Part shown: piece after piece, positions 52,291 to 60,866 of the stretch | Layout of the letters: each line of letters starts with the position of its first letter | Numbering within the stretch: the first letter of the stretch is position 1 | Origin: Anaerococcus murdochii | Lineage (GTDB): Bacteria > Bacillota > Clostridia > Tissierellales > Peptoniphilaceae | Reading direction: 5' to 3' | Length of the DNA stretch: 64,000 bases | Assembly: GCF_019957155.1 (NCBI RefSeq) | Contig: NZ_JAIPME010000002.1 | Location: forward strand, 1,116,001 to 1,180,000 | The notes under the pieces: model-generated | The model's input: the letters and a program-made list of their open reading frames with translations, nothing else | Told to the model about the DNA's origin: nothing | Database searches by the model: none | Position numbers and translations under genes: made by a program

Positions 52291-53712
52291 ATGTTTGATG
52301 TAATAATAATTGGTGGGGGAGTTGTTGGAGCTTCAGTAGCTTGCCACCTATCAAAGAAAAAAGGAAAATTTTTATTACTTGAAAAAAACGAAGATGTTTG
52401 TACTGAAACAAGTAAGGCAAACTCTGGTATTTGCCACGGCGGTTATGACGCTGAACCAGGTAGCCTAAAGGCAAAATTTAACGTAGAAGGTAACCAGATG
52501 ATGGATGAGGAAAGCAAACTATATGCATTTCCTTATAAGAAAATAGGAACCCTTGTTTTATGCCACGATGAAAAAGATATGCCAAATCTTCAAAAATTAT
52601 ATGACTATGGTATAGCAAATGGCGTTAAAGGCATGAAAATCCTAAACAGGGAAGAAACCCTAGCCCTAGAAGATAATATCACAGAAGATGTTGTAGCTTC
52701 CCTATATTGCTCAGAAGCTGGAATCTTAGATCCTTTCCTAATGACTATAGCCTATGCAGAAGTTTCAAACATCAATGGTGTTGAATATAAATTTAATACC
52801 AAGGTTGAGAAAATCGAACAAAAAGACGACCATTGGGTTCTACACACAAACGACGGTGACTTTGAAACAAAGGCAGTTATAAACTGTGCTGGAATCTATT
52901 CAGATGAACTTCACAACCAAATTTCAGATGAAAAATTTGAAATAAAGGCTCGTCGTGGTGAATACTTGCTTCTAGATAAGGAAACAGCAGGTTTTGTAAA
53001 GCACGTAATGTTTAACCTTCCATCTGATAAGGGTAAGGGAATCCTAGTAAGTCCAACTATCGATAATAACACCCTTGTAGGACCTACATCAGACTTTATA
53101 GATGATAAGGCTGACAGGAGATCAACAAGAGAAAGACTTGAAGAAGTTATAGAAAAATCTAACCACACTGTAAAAAATGTCCCAGTTAGGATGGTAATCA
53201 CATCATTCTCAGGAAATAGGGCCCACGAAGTTGGTGGCGACTTCATCTTGCAAGAAAGCAAGGAAGGTTTCTTTGACTGTGTTGGTATAGAATCTCCAGG
53301 ACTCACCTCATCTCCAGCAATTGGTAAATACATGGCAAATCTAGTAGCAGACAAGTACGGCTTTGCCGAAAATGAAAATTTCAACCCTGATAGAAAACCA
53401 ATTCCAAAAACAAGCGAGATGACTCTTGAAGAACATTCAGAACTAATTAAGAAAAACAAACTCTACGGCAAAATCATCTGCAGGTGCGAATCTGTAACTG
53501 AAGGTGAAATAGTAGATGCAATAAATAGACCACTTGGAGCAAGGACTGTAGACGGCATTAAAAGACGTGTTAGGGCCAGCGCTGGTAGGTGCCAGGGCGG
53601 ATTCTGTTTACCACATTTAATGGAAATTTTAGCTCGCGAACTTAATGAAGATATGTCAGATGTAGTTAAAAACTCAAAAGAATCTTACTATGTTGATGGA
53701 AGAGTAAAGTAG
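52291..53712 (+). CDS. glpO: FAD-dependent glycerol-3-phosphate dehydrogenase, copy 1
   Basis: 473 residues from the ATG at 52291 (AAGGAG). FAD site VIIIGGGVVGASVACHLS, the ANSGICHGGYDAEPGSL substrate region, and a C-terminal domain with CRCESVTEGE and RCQGGFC that resembles the cysteine-rich BFD-like domain of anaerobic GlpA. It oxidises glycerol-3-phosphate to dihydroxyacetone phosphate and passes electrons to partner proteins, here probably the next two gene products. The cysteine domain argues against a hydrogen-peroxide-forming oxidase. Confidence 0.85.
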   Translation: MFDVIIIGGGVVGASVACHLSKKKGKFLLLEKNEDVCTETSKANSGICHGGYDAEPGSLKAKFNVEGNQMMDEESKLYAFPYKKIGTLVLCHDEKDMPNLQKLYDYGIANGVKGMKILNREETLALEDNITEDVVASLYCSEAGILDPFLMTIAYAEVSNINGVEYKFNTKVEKIEQKDDHWVLHTNDGDFETKAVINCAGIYSDELHNQISDEKFEIKARRGEYLLLDKETAGFVKHVMFNLPSDKGKGILVSPTIDNNTLVGPTSDFIDDKADRRSTRERLEEVIEKSNHTVKNVPVRMVITSFSGNRAHEVGGDFILQESKEGFFDCVGIESPGLTSSPAIGKYMANLVADKYGFAENENFNPDRKPIPKTSEMTLEEHSELIKKNKLYGKIICRCESVTEGEIVDAINRPLGARTVDGIKRRVRASAGRCQGGFCLPHLMEILARELNEDMSDVVKNSKESYYVDGRVK

Positions 53713-53721
53713 GAGTAGAGA

Positions 53722-54981
53722 ATGAAAAATTATGATTTAGTAGTAGTAGGCGGCGGTCCTGCAGGTCTTGCAGCAGCAGCCAGAGCCTATGACTGTGGTG
53801 TAAAAAACGTCTTAATCGTAGAAAGAGATAATAAACTTGGGGGCATCCTTAACCAATGTATCCACAATGGTTTTGGCCTTCATAGGTTCAAAGAAGAATT
53901 AACAGGTCCAGAATACGCAGGCAGGTATGAAGATATAGTAGCAGAGCGTGATATTGATGTTTTGCTAAATACTATTGTAATGGACTTTAGCCCAGATAAG
54001 ACCTTGACCCTAATGAATGAAGAAAATGGAATGTTTCAAATAAAACCAAAGGCAGTAATCCTTGCCATGGGTTGTAGGGAAAGACCAAGAGGAGCCCTAA
54101 ACATTCCAGGATCTCGTCCAGCTGGTGTATATTCAGCAGGTACAGCTCAAAAATTAGTAAACCTTGATGGTTTTATGCCAGGTAAAAAGATTGTAATCCT
54201 AGGTTCTGGTGATATCGGTCTAATCATGGCAAGACGTATGACCCTAGAGGGAGCCAAAGTTCAATGTGTGGCAGAAATTATGCCATATTCTGGAGGACTA
54301 AAGAGAAATATAGTCCAATGTCTAAACGACTTTGACATTCCACTATACTTTTCAACAACAATTTCTGATATAGAAGGAACTGACAGGGTAGAGGGTGTTT
54401 ACCTATCAAAGGTTGACGAAAATATGAAAGTCATCCCAGGCACAGAAGAATATGTAGAATGTGATGCCATCCTCCTATCAGTAGGTCTTATCCCTGAAAA
54501 CGAACTAAGCAGGGATGCCCAAATCAAGATGGATCCAAGAACTAAGGGTGCAGAAGTATCCGACAGAATGATGACTTCAATAGACGGCGTATTTGCAGCA
54601 GGAAACGTCCTTCACGTTCACGACCTAGTAGATTATGTAACAGAAGAAAGTGAACTTGCTGGCGAAAACGCAGCAGCCTACATTAAAGATGAATTTAAAG
54701 CAGATAATGAAAAGAAAATCCATCTCACACCAGGTAATGGCGTAACCTACACAGTTCCTCAATATATAGCCCCAGGCTCAATGAGAGATGAAGTTGTTAT
54801 TAGGTTTAGGGTAAACAATATCTATCAAAAATCAAGATTAGTTCTAGAAGTAGACGGCAAAGAAGTTGCCCAAAAGAGAAAGATAGTATTTGCCCCAGGT
54901 GAAATGGAAGACTTGGTTCTTAAGAAAAGTGATTTAGACGAAAATAGCGAAAAAATCGAAGTAAGATTGGAGAGCTTATGA
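53722..54981 (+). CDS. NAD(P)/FAD-dependent oxidoreductase of the glycerol operon
   Basis: 419 residues. FAD site DLVVVGGGPAGLAAAARA, the NQCIHNGFGLHRF region, GCRERPRG, a second site KIVILGSGDIGLIMARRM, and the FAD-contact GVFAAGNVLHVHDLVD. It occurs next to GlpO and a DUF1667 protein in many anaerobic Firmicutes and is thought to carry electrons between the dehydrogenase and NAD. The last 100 residues form a small extra domain. Confidence 0.85.
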   Translation: MKNYDLVVVGGGPAGLAAAARAYDCGVKNVLIVERDNKLGGILNQCIHNGFGLHRFKEELTGPEYAGRYEDIVAERDIDVLLNTIVMDFSPDKTLTLMNEENGMFQIKPKAVILAMGCRERPRGALNIPGSRPAGVYSAGTAQKLVNLDGFMPGKKIVILGSGDIGLIMARRMTLEGAKVQCVAEIMPYSGGLKRNIVQCLNDFDIPLYFSTTISDIEGTDRVEGVYLSKVDENMKVIPGTEEYVECDAILLSVGLIPENELSRDAQIKMDPRTKGAEVSDRMMTSIDGVFAAGNVLHVHDLVDYVTEESELAGENAAAYIKDEFKADNEKKIHLTPGNGVTYTVPQYIAPGSMRDEVVIRFRVNNIYQKSRLVLEVDGKEVAQKRKIVFAPGEMEDLVLKKSDLDENSEKIEVRLESL

Positions 54982-55334
54982 TCAAAGAATTAACCTGTAT
55001 AAATTGCCCACTTGGCTGCACAGTCAGCGTTACAGTAGAAGATGGACAAATCACAAATATCACTGGCAATACTTGCAAGAGAGGTGAAGTTTATGCTAGA
55101 AATGAACTAACAAACCCAGTAAGGGTTGTCACTTCCACAGCTAGGGTAGACGGAGCAGACCAATATTCTGTTTCGGTCAAAACAGAAGAACCTATTCCAA
55201 AGGGAAAAATAATGGAAGTAATGAAAGAAATAAACAAGGCCCATATAGATGCACCAGTAAAAATTGGTGACTGCGTAATAGAAGACGTAGCAGGCACAGG
55301 AATCAGAGTAATAGCTACATCAAAGGCTTCATAA
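54978..55334 (+). CDS. DUF1667 protein
   Basis: 118 residues. Cysteines in CINCPLGC (6, 9 and 13) and CKRGE (35) form a cluster motif that resembles the start of molybdopterin oxidoreductases; it may bind iron-sulfur or zinc. Always found with the two preceding proteins in this operon type, so it is a probable third subunit of the glycerol-3-phosphate dehydrogenase. Overlaps the previous gene (ATGA). Terminator follows. Confidence 0.85.
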   Translation: MIKELTCINCPLGCTVSVTVEDGQITNITGNTCKRGEVYARNELTNPVRVVTSTARVDGADQYSVSVKTEEPIPKGKIMEVMKEINKAHIDAPVKIGDCVIEDVAGTGIRVIATSKAS

Positions 55335-55339
55335 AAACA

Positions 55340-55370
55340 AATCCTCCAGGCACAGGCTTGGAGGATTTTT
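55340..55370 (+). terminator. Terminator of the glpO operon
   Basis: AATCCTCCA / TGGAGGATT arms with seven T. Confidence 0.88.
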
Positions 55371-55540
55371 TTGTCCTCAAATAGGAGATATGTAAGAAAA
55401 ATCATTGTCAAAGATCTATTTTAAAGCACTTTGCTTAAAATAATTGTAAGAATAAGAGAATTTAAATAAGCTAGCTTATTTTGTTATTGAATTTATTGGC
55501 AAATTTTTGTGTATAGCCCAGCATTTGATCTTATGTAAAT

Positions 55541-55602
55541 AAAAAAACGACCTCCTTTTCCTTTAATTATGATAATCACATGCACAATTAAACAAGGAGG
55601 TC
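55541..55602. repeat. Long inverted repeat / minus-strand terminator
   Basis: GACCTCCTT (55549-55557) pairs with AAGGAGGTC (55594-55602), continued by TTTAATT / AATTAAA, with a 17-base loop. On the minus strand it ends in seven T and can stop transcription. The rest of the 450-base gap between the DUF1667 gene and glpF has no recognised gene apart from the weak candidate at 55609. Confidence 0.7.
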
Positions 55603-55608
55603 AGAATC

Positions 55609-55677
55609 TTGTATAAGATTAGTTTAACACATATAAAAATAAGATGCAAATCTAAATTGAATTTAGGACTGATCTAA
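55609..55677 (+). CDS. Possible 22-residue ORF behind a sequestered ribosome site
   Basis: TTG start 8 bases after AAGGAGG opens 22 codons (MYKISLTHIKIRCKSKLN...). The ribosome site is the right arm of the inverted repeat and would be hidden in the hairpin. No similarity known; may be chance. Confidence 0.25.
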   Translation: MYKISLTHIKIRCKSKLNLGLI

Positions 55678-55752
55678 AAATCTTACTTTGATTTTTTAAT
55701 AGGCTTAGGATAATAAAAGTGATTAAGCTTTTTAAGAAAATTTGCCAATAGA

Positions 55753-55776
55753 AAAACCCCTCAATCGAGGGGTTTT
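55753..55776 (-). terminator. glpF terminator
   Basis: AAAACCCCTC-AATC-GAGGGGTTTT, usable in both directions. Confidence 0.88.
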
Positions 55777-55782
55777 CCTATA

Positions 55783-56499
55783 CTAGAATATAAAATTAAA
55801 TAAGACAACTGCGATAAGTCCACCGATTATTGGGCCTACTACTGGAATCCAACCATATCCCCAGTTAGCGTCTGTTTTGTTCTTAACTGGAAGGACGGCG
55901 TAAGCAATTCTTGGACCAAGGTCTCTGGCTGGGTTGATAGCATAACCTGTTAAACCGCCTAGTGACATACCTATAGAAACAATGAGGCCGTAAACGAATA
56001 ATTTGTCAACTCCTGCTCCACCAGCGCCTGCTACATTGCCAAAACCAAGGATAGCAAATACAAGTACGAAGGTACCAACTATTTCAGATAGGAGGTTCCT
56101 GCCGGTATTAGGAATTGTTGGTGCTGTACAGAATGTTCCCCTTACTCCTACTGGGTTATCTGCTGTTGCATCGTAATGGTCTTTGAATAGGGCATATACT
56201 AAACATTGACCAAGGAAAGCTCCAAGCAATTGACCAGCTATGTATACTGGAACAGCATCTGCTGCCACATCACCCTTGAATGCTAAAGCTATTGTTAGTG
56301 CTGGGTTGAAGTGAGCACCTGTTAGGGCACCAAATATGGTTGCTGGAATAAGAACTGCTAGACCCCAAGCAATGGTGATTTGGATAGGACCAGCGCCTTG
56401 CATACCACTTTTGTTCAAAGAAACGTTTGCTACAACTCCGTTACCTAGTAAAATAAGTATGAGTGTACCGACCATTTCGCCTAAAAATATATCTCTCAT
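55783..56499 (-). CDS. glpF: Glycerol facilitator (aquaporin family)
   Basis: 238 residues, six membrane helices and two half-helices with the pore motifs HFNPALTI (about 65) and NPARDLGPR (about 190). The aspartate after the second NPA is the mark of glycerol-conducting rather than water-specific channels. It lets glycerol into the cell for GlpK. AGGAGAG ribosome site; leader with terminator and cre site. Confidence 0.95.
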   Translation of the reverse strand: MRDIFLGEMVGTLILILLGNGVVANVSLNKSGMQGAGPIQITIAWGLAVLIPATIFGALTGAHFNPALTIALAFKGDVAADAVPVYIAGQLLGAFLGQCLVYALFKDHYDATADNPVGVRGTFCTAPTIPNTGRNLLSEIVGTFVLVFAILGFGNVAGAGGAGVDKLFVYGLIVSIGMSLGGLTGYAINPARDLGPRIAYAVLPVKNKTDANWGYGWIPVVGPIIGGLIAVVLFNFIF

Positions 56500-56515
56500 T
56501 TTCTCTCCTTTCTGT

Positions 56516-56623
56516 GAATAAAAAAACAGAGAACTACCTTGGTTATTAGCTCTCTGTCTCTGATTTATTCAACTGTGAAAATGTTTACATCATTATTATA
56601 TCACGTGCCTTATTATTTTGCAA
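56516..56623 (-). promoter_or_regulatory. glpF promoter, cre site and attenuator
   Basis: Minus-strand TTGCAA (56623-56618), 17 bases, TATAAT (56600-56595). TGAAAATGTTTACA (plus strand 56576-56589) matches the CcpA cre consensus in all but one position and covers the start point. Next comes a hairpin ACAGAGAGCTA / TAGTTCTCTGT (56557-56526) with seven T before the gene. Confidence 0.75.
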
Positions 56624-56632
56624 ATATTTTTG

Positions 56633-58117
56633 TTAAATTTTTGATTCTTTTTCTAGAGTCTTGATAAATTTATTAATGTCAGCCTTGTTTACTCTTGTAA
56701 TTCCTGAATGTTCTGAGTCAAAACGATCGGATTTGACTTTGTGGCCGAGTTCATCTTCCATAACTTCAATCACTCTGGACCTACAGAAAGACCCTTGGCA
56801 AAAGCCCATGCCCGCTCTAGTTCTTCTCTTGATAGAGTCAAAGCTATTGCAAGGAAGGCCACGATTCATGGCATCTCTGATTGTTTTTTCGCTTACTTGT
56901 TCACACCTGCAGACTAGCCTTTCTGGGTTTCCTAGATGAAGGTCAACTTTTTTGATGACCTTGTTGAAATCTTCGAGTTCTTTGTATTTGATGATTGGGT
57001 CCCTGTGTGGGTTGTAGGATGGATCATCTTCTAATTTTAGGCCTATATCTTTTAAGATTCCCTCAACTATTTTTGCAATGGCTGGAGAAGAGGTGATGCC
57101 TGGAGATTGGATGCCAACTACATTTATAAAGCCATTTGTCTTGGTGTTTTCAATGATAAAGTCACCTGTAGATGAAGCTGGGCGAAGACCTGTGAAAGAT
57201 CTGATAAATTCTTTGAGGTTAATTACGCCATCTTTGACTGATTTTTGAGCCAAATCGTAGATTTCAGCCAATCTTTCTATATGGGTGCCCCTGTCGATTT
57301 CTTCCTCGTCAATGGCATCAGGACCTAGAAGGAGGTTGTTATGATAGGTCCTTGTAACTAAGATGCCTTTTGACTTTGGACTTGGGGTTTGGAAGAGAAC
57401 TTGCTTGGTTCTTGAACCAGTGCCTTTTTGCATTAGGAGGTATTCTCCGCTTCTTGGATGTATTGTAAAATCTGTTTGGGTAATCATTTGAGAAACCCTT
57501 GCGCCTTCAAGGCCTGAAGCGTTGATAACATACTTACCTTCATACTTATCTCCGTTTTCGGTTATGACTGTGAATACATCGTCATTTTTTTCTATATTTG
57601 TAACCCTACTTTCAAGCTTAAGGTCAGTGCCATTTGCTATGGCGTTTTCCATTAGGGCTATGACATATTCATATGGTGAGCAAACCCCAGCACCATTGCA
57701 ATATAGGGCAGAGGTGGCCTCATCTGATACATTCGGTTCAATTTCTCTTAGTTTCTTTTGGTCGATTATTTCTAGGTCATCAAGACCATTTTCAAGGCCC
57801 ATGGCCATGAGTTTTTCAAGTTCTTTTTCGTCTTCTTCACTAAAAGCTAAAACCAAAGACCCATTTTCCAAGAAGCCAAAATTTAATTCTTCATCGAGTT
57901 TTTTAAATTCCTTTCTGCCTTCGTAGCAGATACGGCCCCTAAGTTCGTGGTGGGGCTCAGCATAGCCACCGTGGACTATGGCTGAATTGGCCTTTGAAGC
58001 GCCCATAGATACGTCATTTTCTTTTTCTAGTACAAGTATATCAAGTTTGTAGCGGGAAAGTCTCCTTGCTATACTAGCCCCTGTGACACCAGCGCCGATA
58101 ATTATAAGATCATACAT
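56633..58117 (-). CDS. glpO: FAD-dependent glycerol-3-phosphate dehydrogenase, copy 2
   Basis: 494 residues. Paralogue of 52291-53712: FAD site DLIIIGAGVTGASIARRLS, SKANSAIVHGGYAEPHHEL, IQSPGITSSPAIAKI, and a C-terminal cysteine domain with VCRCEQVSEKT and GFCQGSFC. It is transcribed alone, divergent from the zinc-ribbon gene, without an own DUF1667 partner, so it may share the partners of copy 1 or use another acceptor. Extra 20 residues at the C-terminus. Confidence 0.85.
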   Translation of the reverse strand: MYDLIIIGAGVTGASIARRLSRYKLDILVLEKENDVSMGASKANSAIVHGGYAEPHHELRGRICYEGRKEFKKLDEELNFGFLENGSLVLAFSEEDEKELEKLMAMGLENGLDDLEIIDQKKLREIEPNVSDEATSALYCNGAGVCSPYEYVIALMENAIANGTDLKLESRVTNIEKNDDVFTVITENGDKYEGKYVINASGLEGARVSQMITQTDFTIHPRSGEYLLMQKGTGSRTKQVLFQTPSPKSKGILVTRTYHNNLLLGPDAIDEEEIDRGTHIERLAEIYDLAQKSVKDGVINLKEFIRSFTGLRPASSTGDFIIENTKTNGFINVVGIQSPGITSSPAIAKIVEGILKDIGLKLEDDPSYNPHRDPIIKYKELEDFNKVIKKVDLHLGNPERLVCRCEQVSEKTIRDAMNRGLPCNSFDSIKRRTRAGMGFCQGSFCRSRVIEVMEDELGHKVKSDRFDSEHSGITRVNKADINKFIKTLEKESKI

Positions 58118-58198
58118 AAAAAATCCTTTCTATTTCGGGAGTGGACTTATATTCCAAACCTTATTTAATATTAAGAAACTCCCTCTAAAGACAAAAAT

Positions 58199-58283
58199 AG
58201 AGTGGCAAAAATAATTGCGCTCTTTCACTATCTTATTAGGTAAACCTTTTCTACATTATAGCACAAAAAATTGCTAATTTCAA
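58199..58283 (-). promoter_or_regulatory. Promoter and attenuator leader of glpO copy 2
   Basis: Minus-strand TTGAAA (58283-58278), 17 bases, TATAAT (58260-58255), a strong promoter. GATAGTGAAAGAGC leads into a hairpin AGAGCGCAA / TTGCCACTCT (58223-58199) followed by ATTTTTG. The gene starts 80 bases later. The rest of the 315-base gap is AT-rich without further features. Confidence 0.65.
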
Positions 58284-58431
58284 TTCATCTTCTTTTATTA
58301 ATTTTGCATAAAAATTTTAAGAAGATTTTTAAAAAAGAATTTTTTATCAATTTTCAAGAGATTAGGATTTATTAGTTTATATTTTGACTTTTAAAAGTAT
58401 ATTATATATAGCATATAAAGGGAGAAATTTT

Positions 58432-60765
58432 ATGAAATGTGAGCATTGCGGTGCGAATATTAATAAGGCTAGCAATTTTTGTCCTGTTTGCGGGAGCAAA
58501 CTTAGCAAAAATGAGCCTGATAAAAAAATAAATCAAGAGGATTTAACTCAAAAAAAGAGTTTTTCAAATCTTCTTAATTTTAAATTTAATAAAACAGCTA
58601 ATGATTCTGAGGAAAAAACTGAGACCAACCAGTCAAAGTCTGAAGAAAAGGATTATGCTATAAAAAATGACAATAGCAGTGAATCAGAAAAGCCTATTAT
58701 AGATGATAATGTTGGGTCTGAGCCTTTTTTCCAGAAAACTGGCAAGGATTTTTTGGATGGACCAGTAGTTAATAGAAATAAATTAGAAGCTAAGGGCAAA
58801 GATAATTCCGATGAACAAAATCCTGAACCACCTGATAGGATGGATAAGGAAAGCAGGATGTATGAAAACCTAGGAGGAAAATCTTCGCCTATTAATCAAA
58901 GGTCCGTCATAGAAGAAGTTCAAGACAAGGTTTCTAGGAGCAAGTCCAGAAAAAAAGATGATTCTGCCTATTATATAGATGACAACAGATCTTCTATGTT
59001 AAATAAAAATATAGAAGACAGGGTTGAAAAGATTATAAATGGCGAAGACAAAGAATTGTCAAATCTCACCTTGTCTGAAGGTATTAGGAAAATTCCTAAA
59101 AAGAGCAAGGTAACAATAGCTCAAAATAGCGGGCAAGATTTCATAGACCCTAAAGAGAGTCAAGAAATAATTAGCCCAAGTAAAGCAGACCAAGCAGCTA
59201 AGAAAAGCCAGGAAGAAAAATCTCAAACTGGCCCTAAGCTAGATAAGCAAGCGCTTGAATCTTTCAAAGAAAAGTACATCACAAAAAGGAATTTACTAAT
59301 AGCCCTAATTGGTGTTTTGATTGCTATAATCCTCGGAACTCTTTATGTTAAGATGAATAAGGCCGAAGACATAACAATTCCATTAAGTGATTACATCACC
59401 TTAACTTATGAGGGAGAAGACGGGCAAGCTGTGCCAAAGGCTAGTATAGATACAGAGAAATTAATCGCGGCCTATGGCAATGATATTAAGTATATTTCTA
59501 GGGATAATAACAAGGGATCATACGATTCTCCAGCCCAAGAATTTGCGGCAGACTTACAAAACAATGTGGTCTTCCAATATTCAAAAGACAGCGGCCTATC
59601 AAACGGCGATGAGATTACAGTCATGGCTAACCTTGATAATATCAAGATTTCAGATAAGTACAATGTCCTAATGTCAAATGCATCAAAGGCAGTAATTATT
59701 GATGGCATCAAAACCGATAACTTTACCGATCCTTTCACCTACATCAATGTGAAATTTGAAGGCCAAAGTCCAAATATGACCCTAACAGCAGGTCTGACTG
59801 ACGATGCACCAGAGTTTATGCACACAATTGATATAATTCCATCCAAGACAAATGGTATAACAGAGGGCGAAGAAGTAGCGGTAAGCTTAAACTTTAATGC
59901 AGATGTCCTAAAGGAAACATACAATGTGAGCCTATCTCCAACTAGCAAAAACTTCACAGCCAAGGCTGGTGATGGAGAAAGCAGTGGTGAGGGTGATGCT
60001 GATTCTGATTATATAAGCACTACAGCTCATTTGAATGATGAAATGCTTGGGGAACTCAAATACAAGGCAGGAGAGCTAATCAAACAAACTATTTTGTATA
60101 AGAACATAATAAACGTTGATAATGTCGACTACCTAGGATCATTTACAGGTATAAAGGATGATGGAAGCGGAGATATTAAAAACAAAGTCTACCTAATTTA
60201 TGAAGTTTCAACTTCAGAAAAACTTCCTGAATCAAACTTCCAGTCAAGTTTTAAATATTACACCTTTGTGGAATATCAAAATGTGAAAAAGGCCAAGGAT
60301 CCTGATGGTAAATTCTACAGTGCGGGCCCAATCACAACCGATAATCAAATCTTCCACAAGTTCTTTGTAGAAAGTGACTACAAGTATTACCAAATCGAAT
60401 ACCAAGGATTTGGCTTTATAGATAAGGCCCTAGCTAATGTTGGTGCAGGCCTTGAAGGTCTAAGTGTGACAGAAGATAACAAGACCAATATCACTGATCA
60501 TTTCGCCACATCTGACGGAGTCGTTGGGGAATATGAAGCAAACGGTAGGAGGATATCACTTAAGGCCGACGGTAGCCTGGTTTATCAAACAGATAAGGCA
60601 GTTCATTTAGGATCCTATAGTGACAATGGTGGAGAAATTTCTGCCACAATCAAGGGAGTCAATGTTGATACTCCAATAATCCTCAAATATGAAAACGGAA
60701 AACTAAACGCAGAAAGTCAAGGAGAATTTGACGCAATTAGCTTTAGCAAAATAGAAAACTTTTAA
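58432..60765 (+). CDS. Zinc-ribbon membrane protein with large external domain
   Basis: 777 residues from the ATG at 58432 (GGGAG). An N-terminal zinc ribbon CEHC-x11-CPVC (3-20) is followed by 260 hydrophilic, charged residues, one membrane helix (about 287-307, NLLIALIGVLIAIILG) and a 470-residue outer part. The outer part holds two related stretches (ITIPLSDYITLTYEGEDGQAVPKASID and FTDPFTYINVKFEGQSPN) that look like repeated beta domains, and a C-terminal beta domain with GEYEANGRRISLKADGSL. Resembles zinc-ribbon surface proteins of Firmicutes; role unknown. Confidence 0.7.
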   Translation: MKCEHCGANINKASNFCPVCGSKLSKNEPDKKINQEDLTQKKSFSNLLNFKFNKTANDSEEKTETNQSKSEEKDYAIKNDNSSESEKPIIDDNVGSEPFFQKTGKDFLDGPVVNRNKLEAKGKDNSDEQNPEPPDRMDKESRMYENLGGKSSPINQRSVIEEVQDKVSRSKSRKKDDSAYYIDDNRSSMLNKNIEDRVEKIINGEDKELSNLTLSEGIRKIPKKSKVTIAQNSGQDFIDPKESQEIISPSKADQAAKKSQEEKSQTGPKLDKQALESFKEKYITKRNLLIALIGVLIAIILGTLYVKMNKAEDITIPLSDYITLTYEGEDGQAVPKASIDTEKLIAAYGNDIKYISRDNNKGSYDSPAQEFAADLQNNVVFQYSKDSGLSNGDEITVMANLDNIKISDKYNVLMSNASKAVIIDGIKTDNFTDPFTYINVKFEGQSPNMTLTAGLTDDAPEFMHTIDIIPSKTNGITEGEEVAVSLNFNADVLKETYNVSLSPTSKNFTAKAGDGESSGEGDADSDYISTTAHLNDEMLGELKYKAGELIKQTILYKNIINVDNVDYLGSFTGIKDDGSGDIKNKVYLIYEVSTSEKLPESNFQSSFKYYTFVEYQNVKKAKDPDGKFYSAGPITTDNQIFHKFFVESDYKYYQIEYQGFGFIDKALANVGAGLEGLSVTEDNKTNITDHFATSDGVVGEYEANGRRISLKADGSLVYQTDKAVHLGSYSDNGGEISATIKGVNVDTPIILKYENGKLNAESQGEFDAISFSKIENF

Positions 60766-60770
60766 TAAAA

Positions 60771-60842
60771 GGGCCCGGTGGCCAGTGAATTGACCCAAAA
60801 TTTTCAATAATGATGAGATTTTCACACCACTAGGCCTTTTTT
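60771..60842 (+). terminator. Long-loop terminator
   Basis: GGCC-CG-GTGG (from 60772) pairs with CCAC-TA-GGCC before six T; the loop is about 50 bases and contains a smaller AAAAT/ATTTT-type hairpin. Unusual shape but clear T run. Confidence 0.55.
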
Positions 60843-60866
60843 CTAAGGGAAATAAAAGGAGTCATT

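Noticed and set aside
52911..53459. 182-codon ORF antisense to glpO
   Set aside because: Shadow of a conserved enzyme gene without a ribosome site.
58384..60765. Longer start of the zinc-ribbon protein at 58384
   Set aside because: The extra 16 residues have no ribosome site, whereas GGGAG precedes the ATG at 58432 and the zinc ribbon begins right there.
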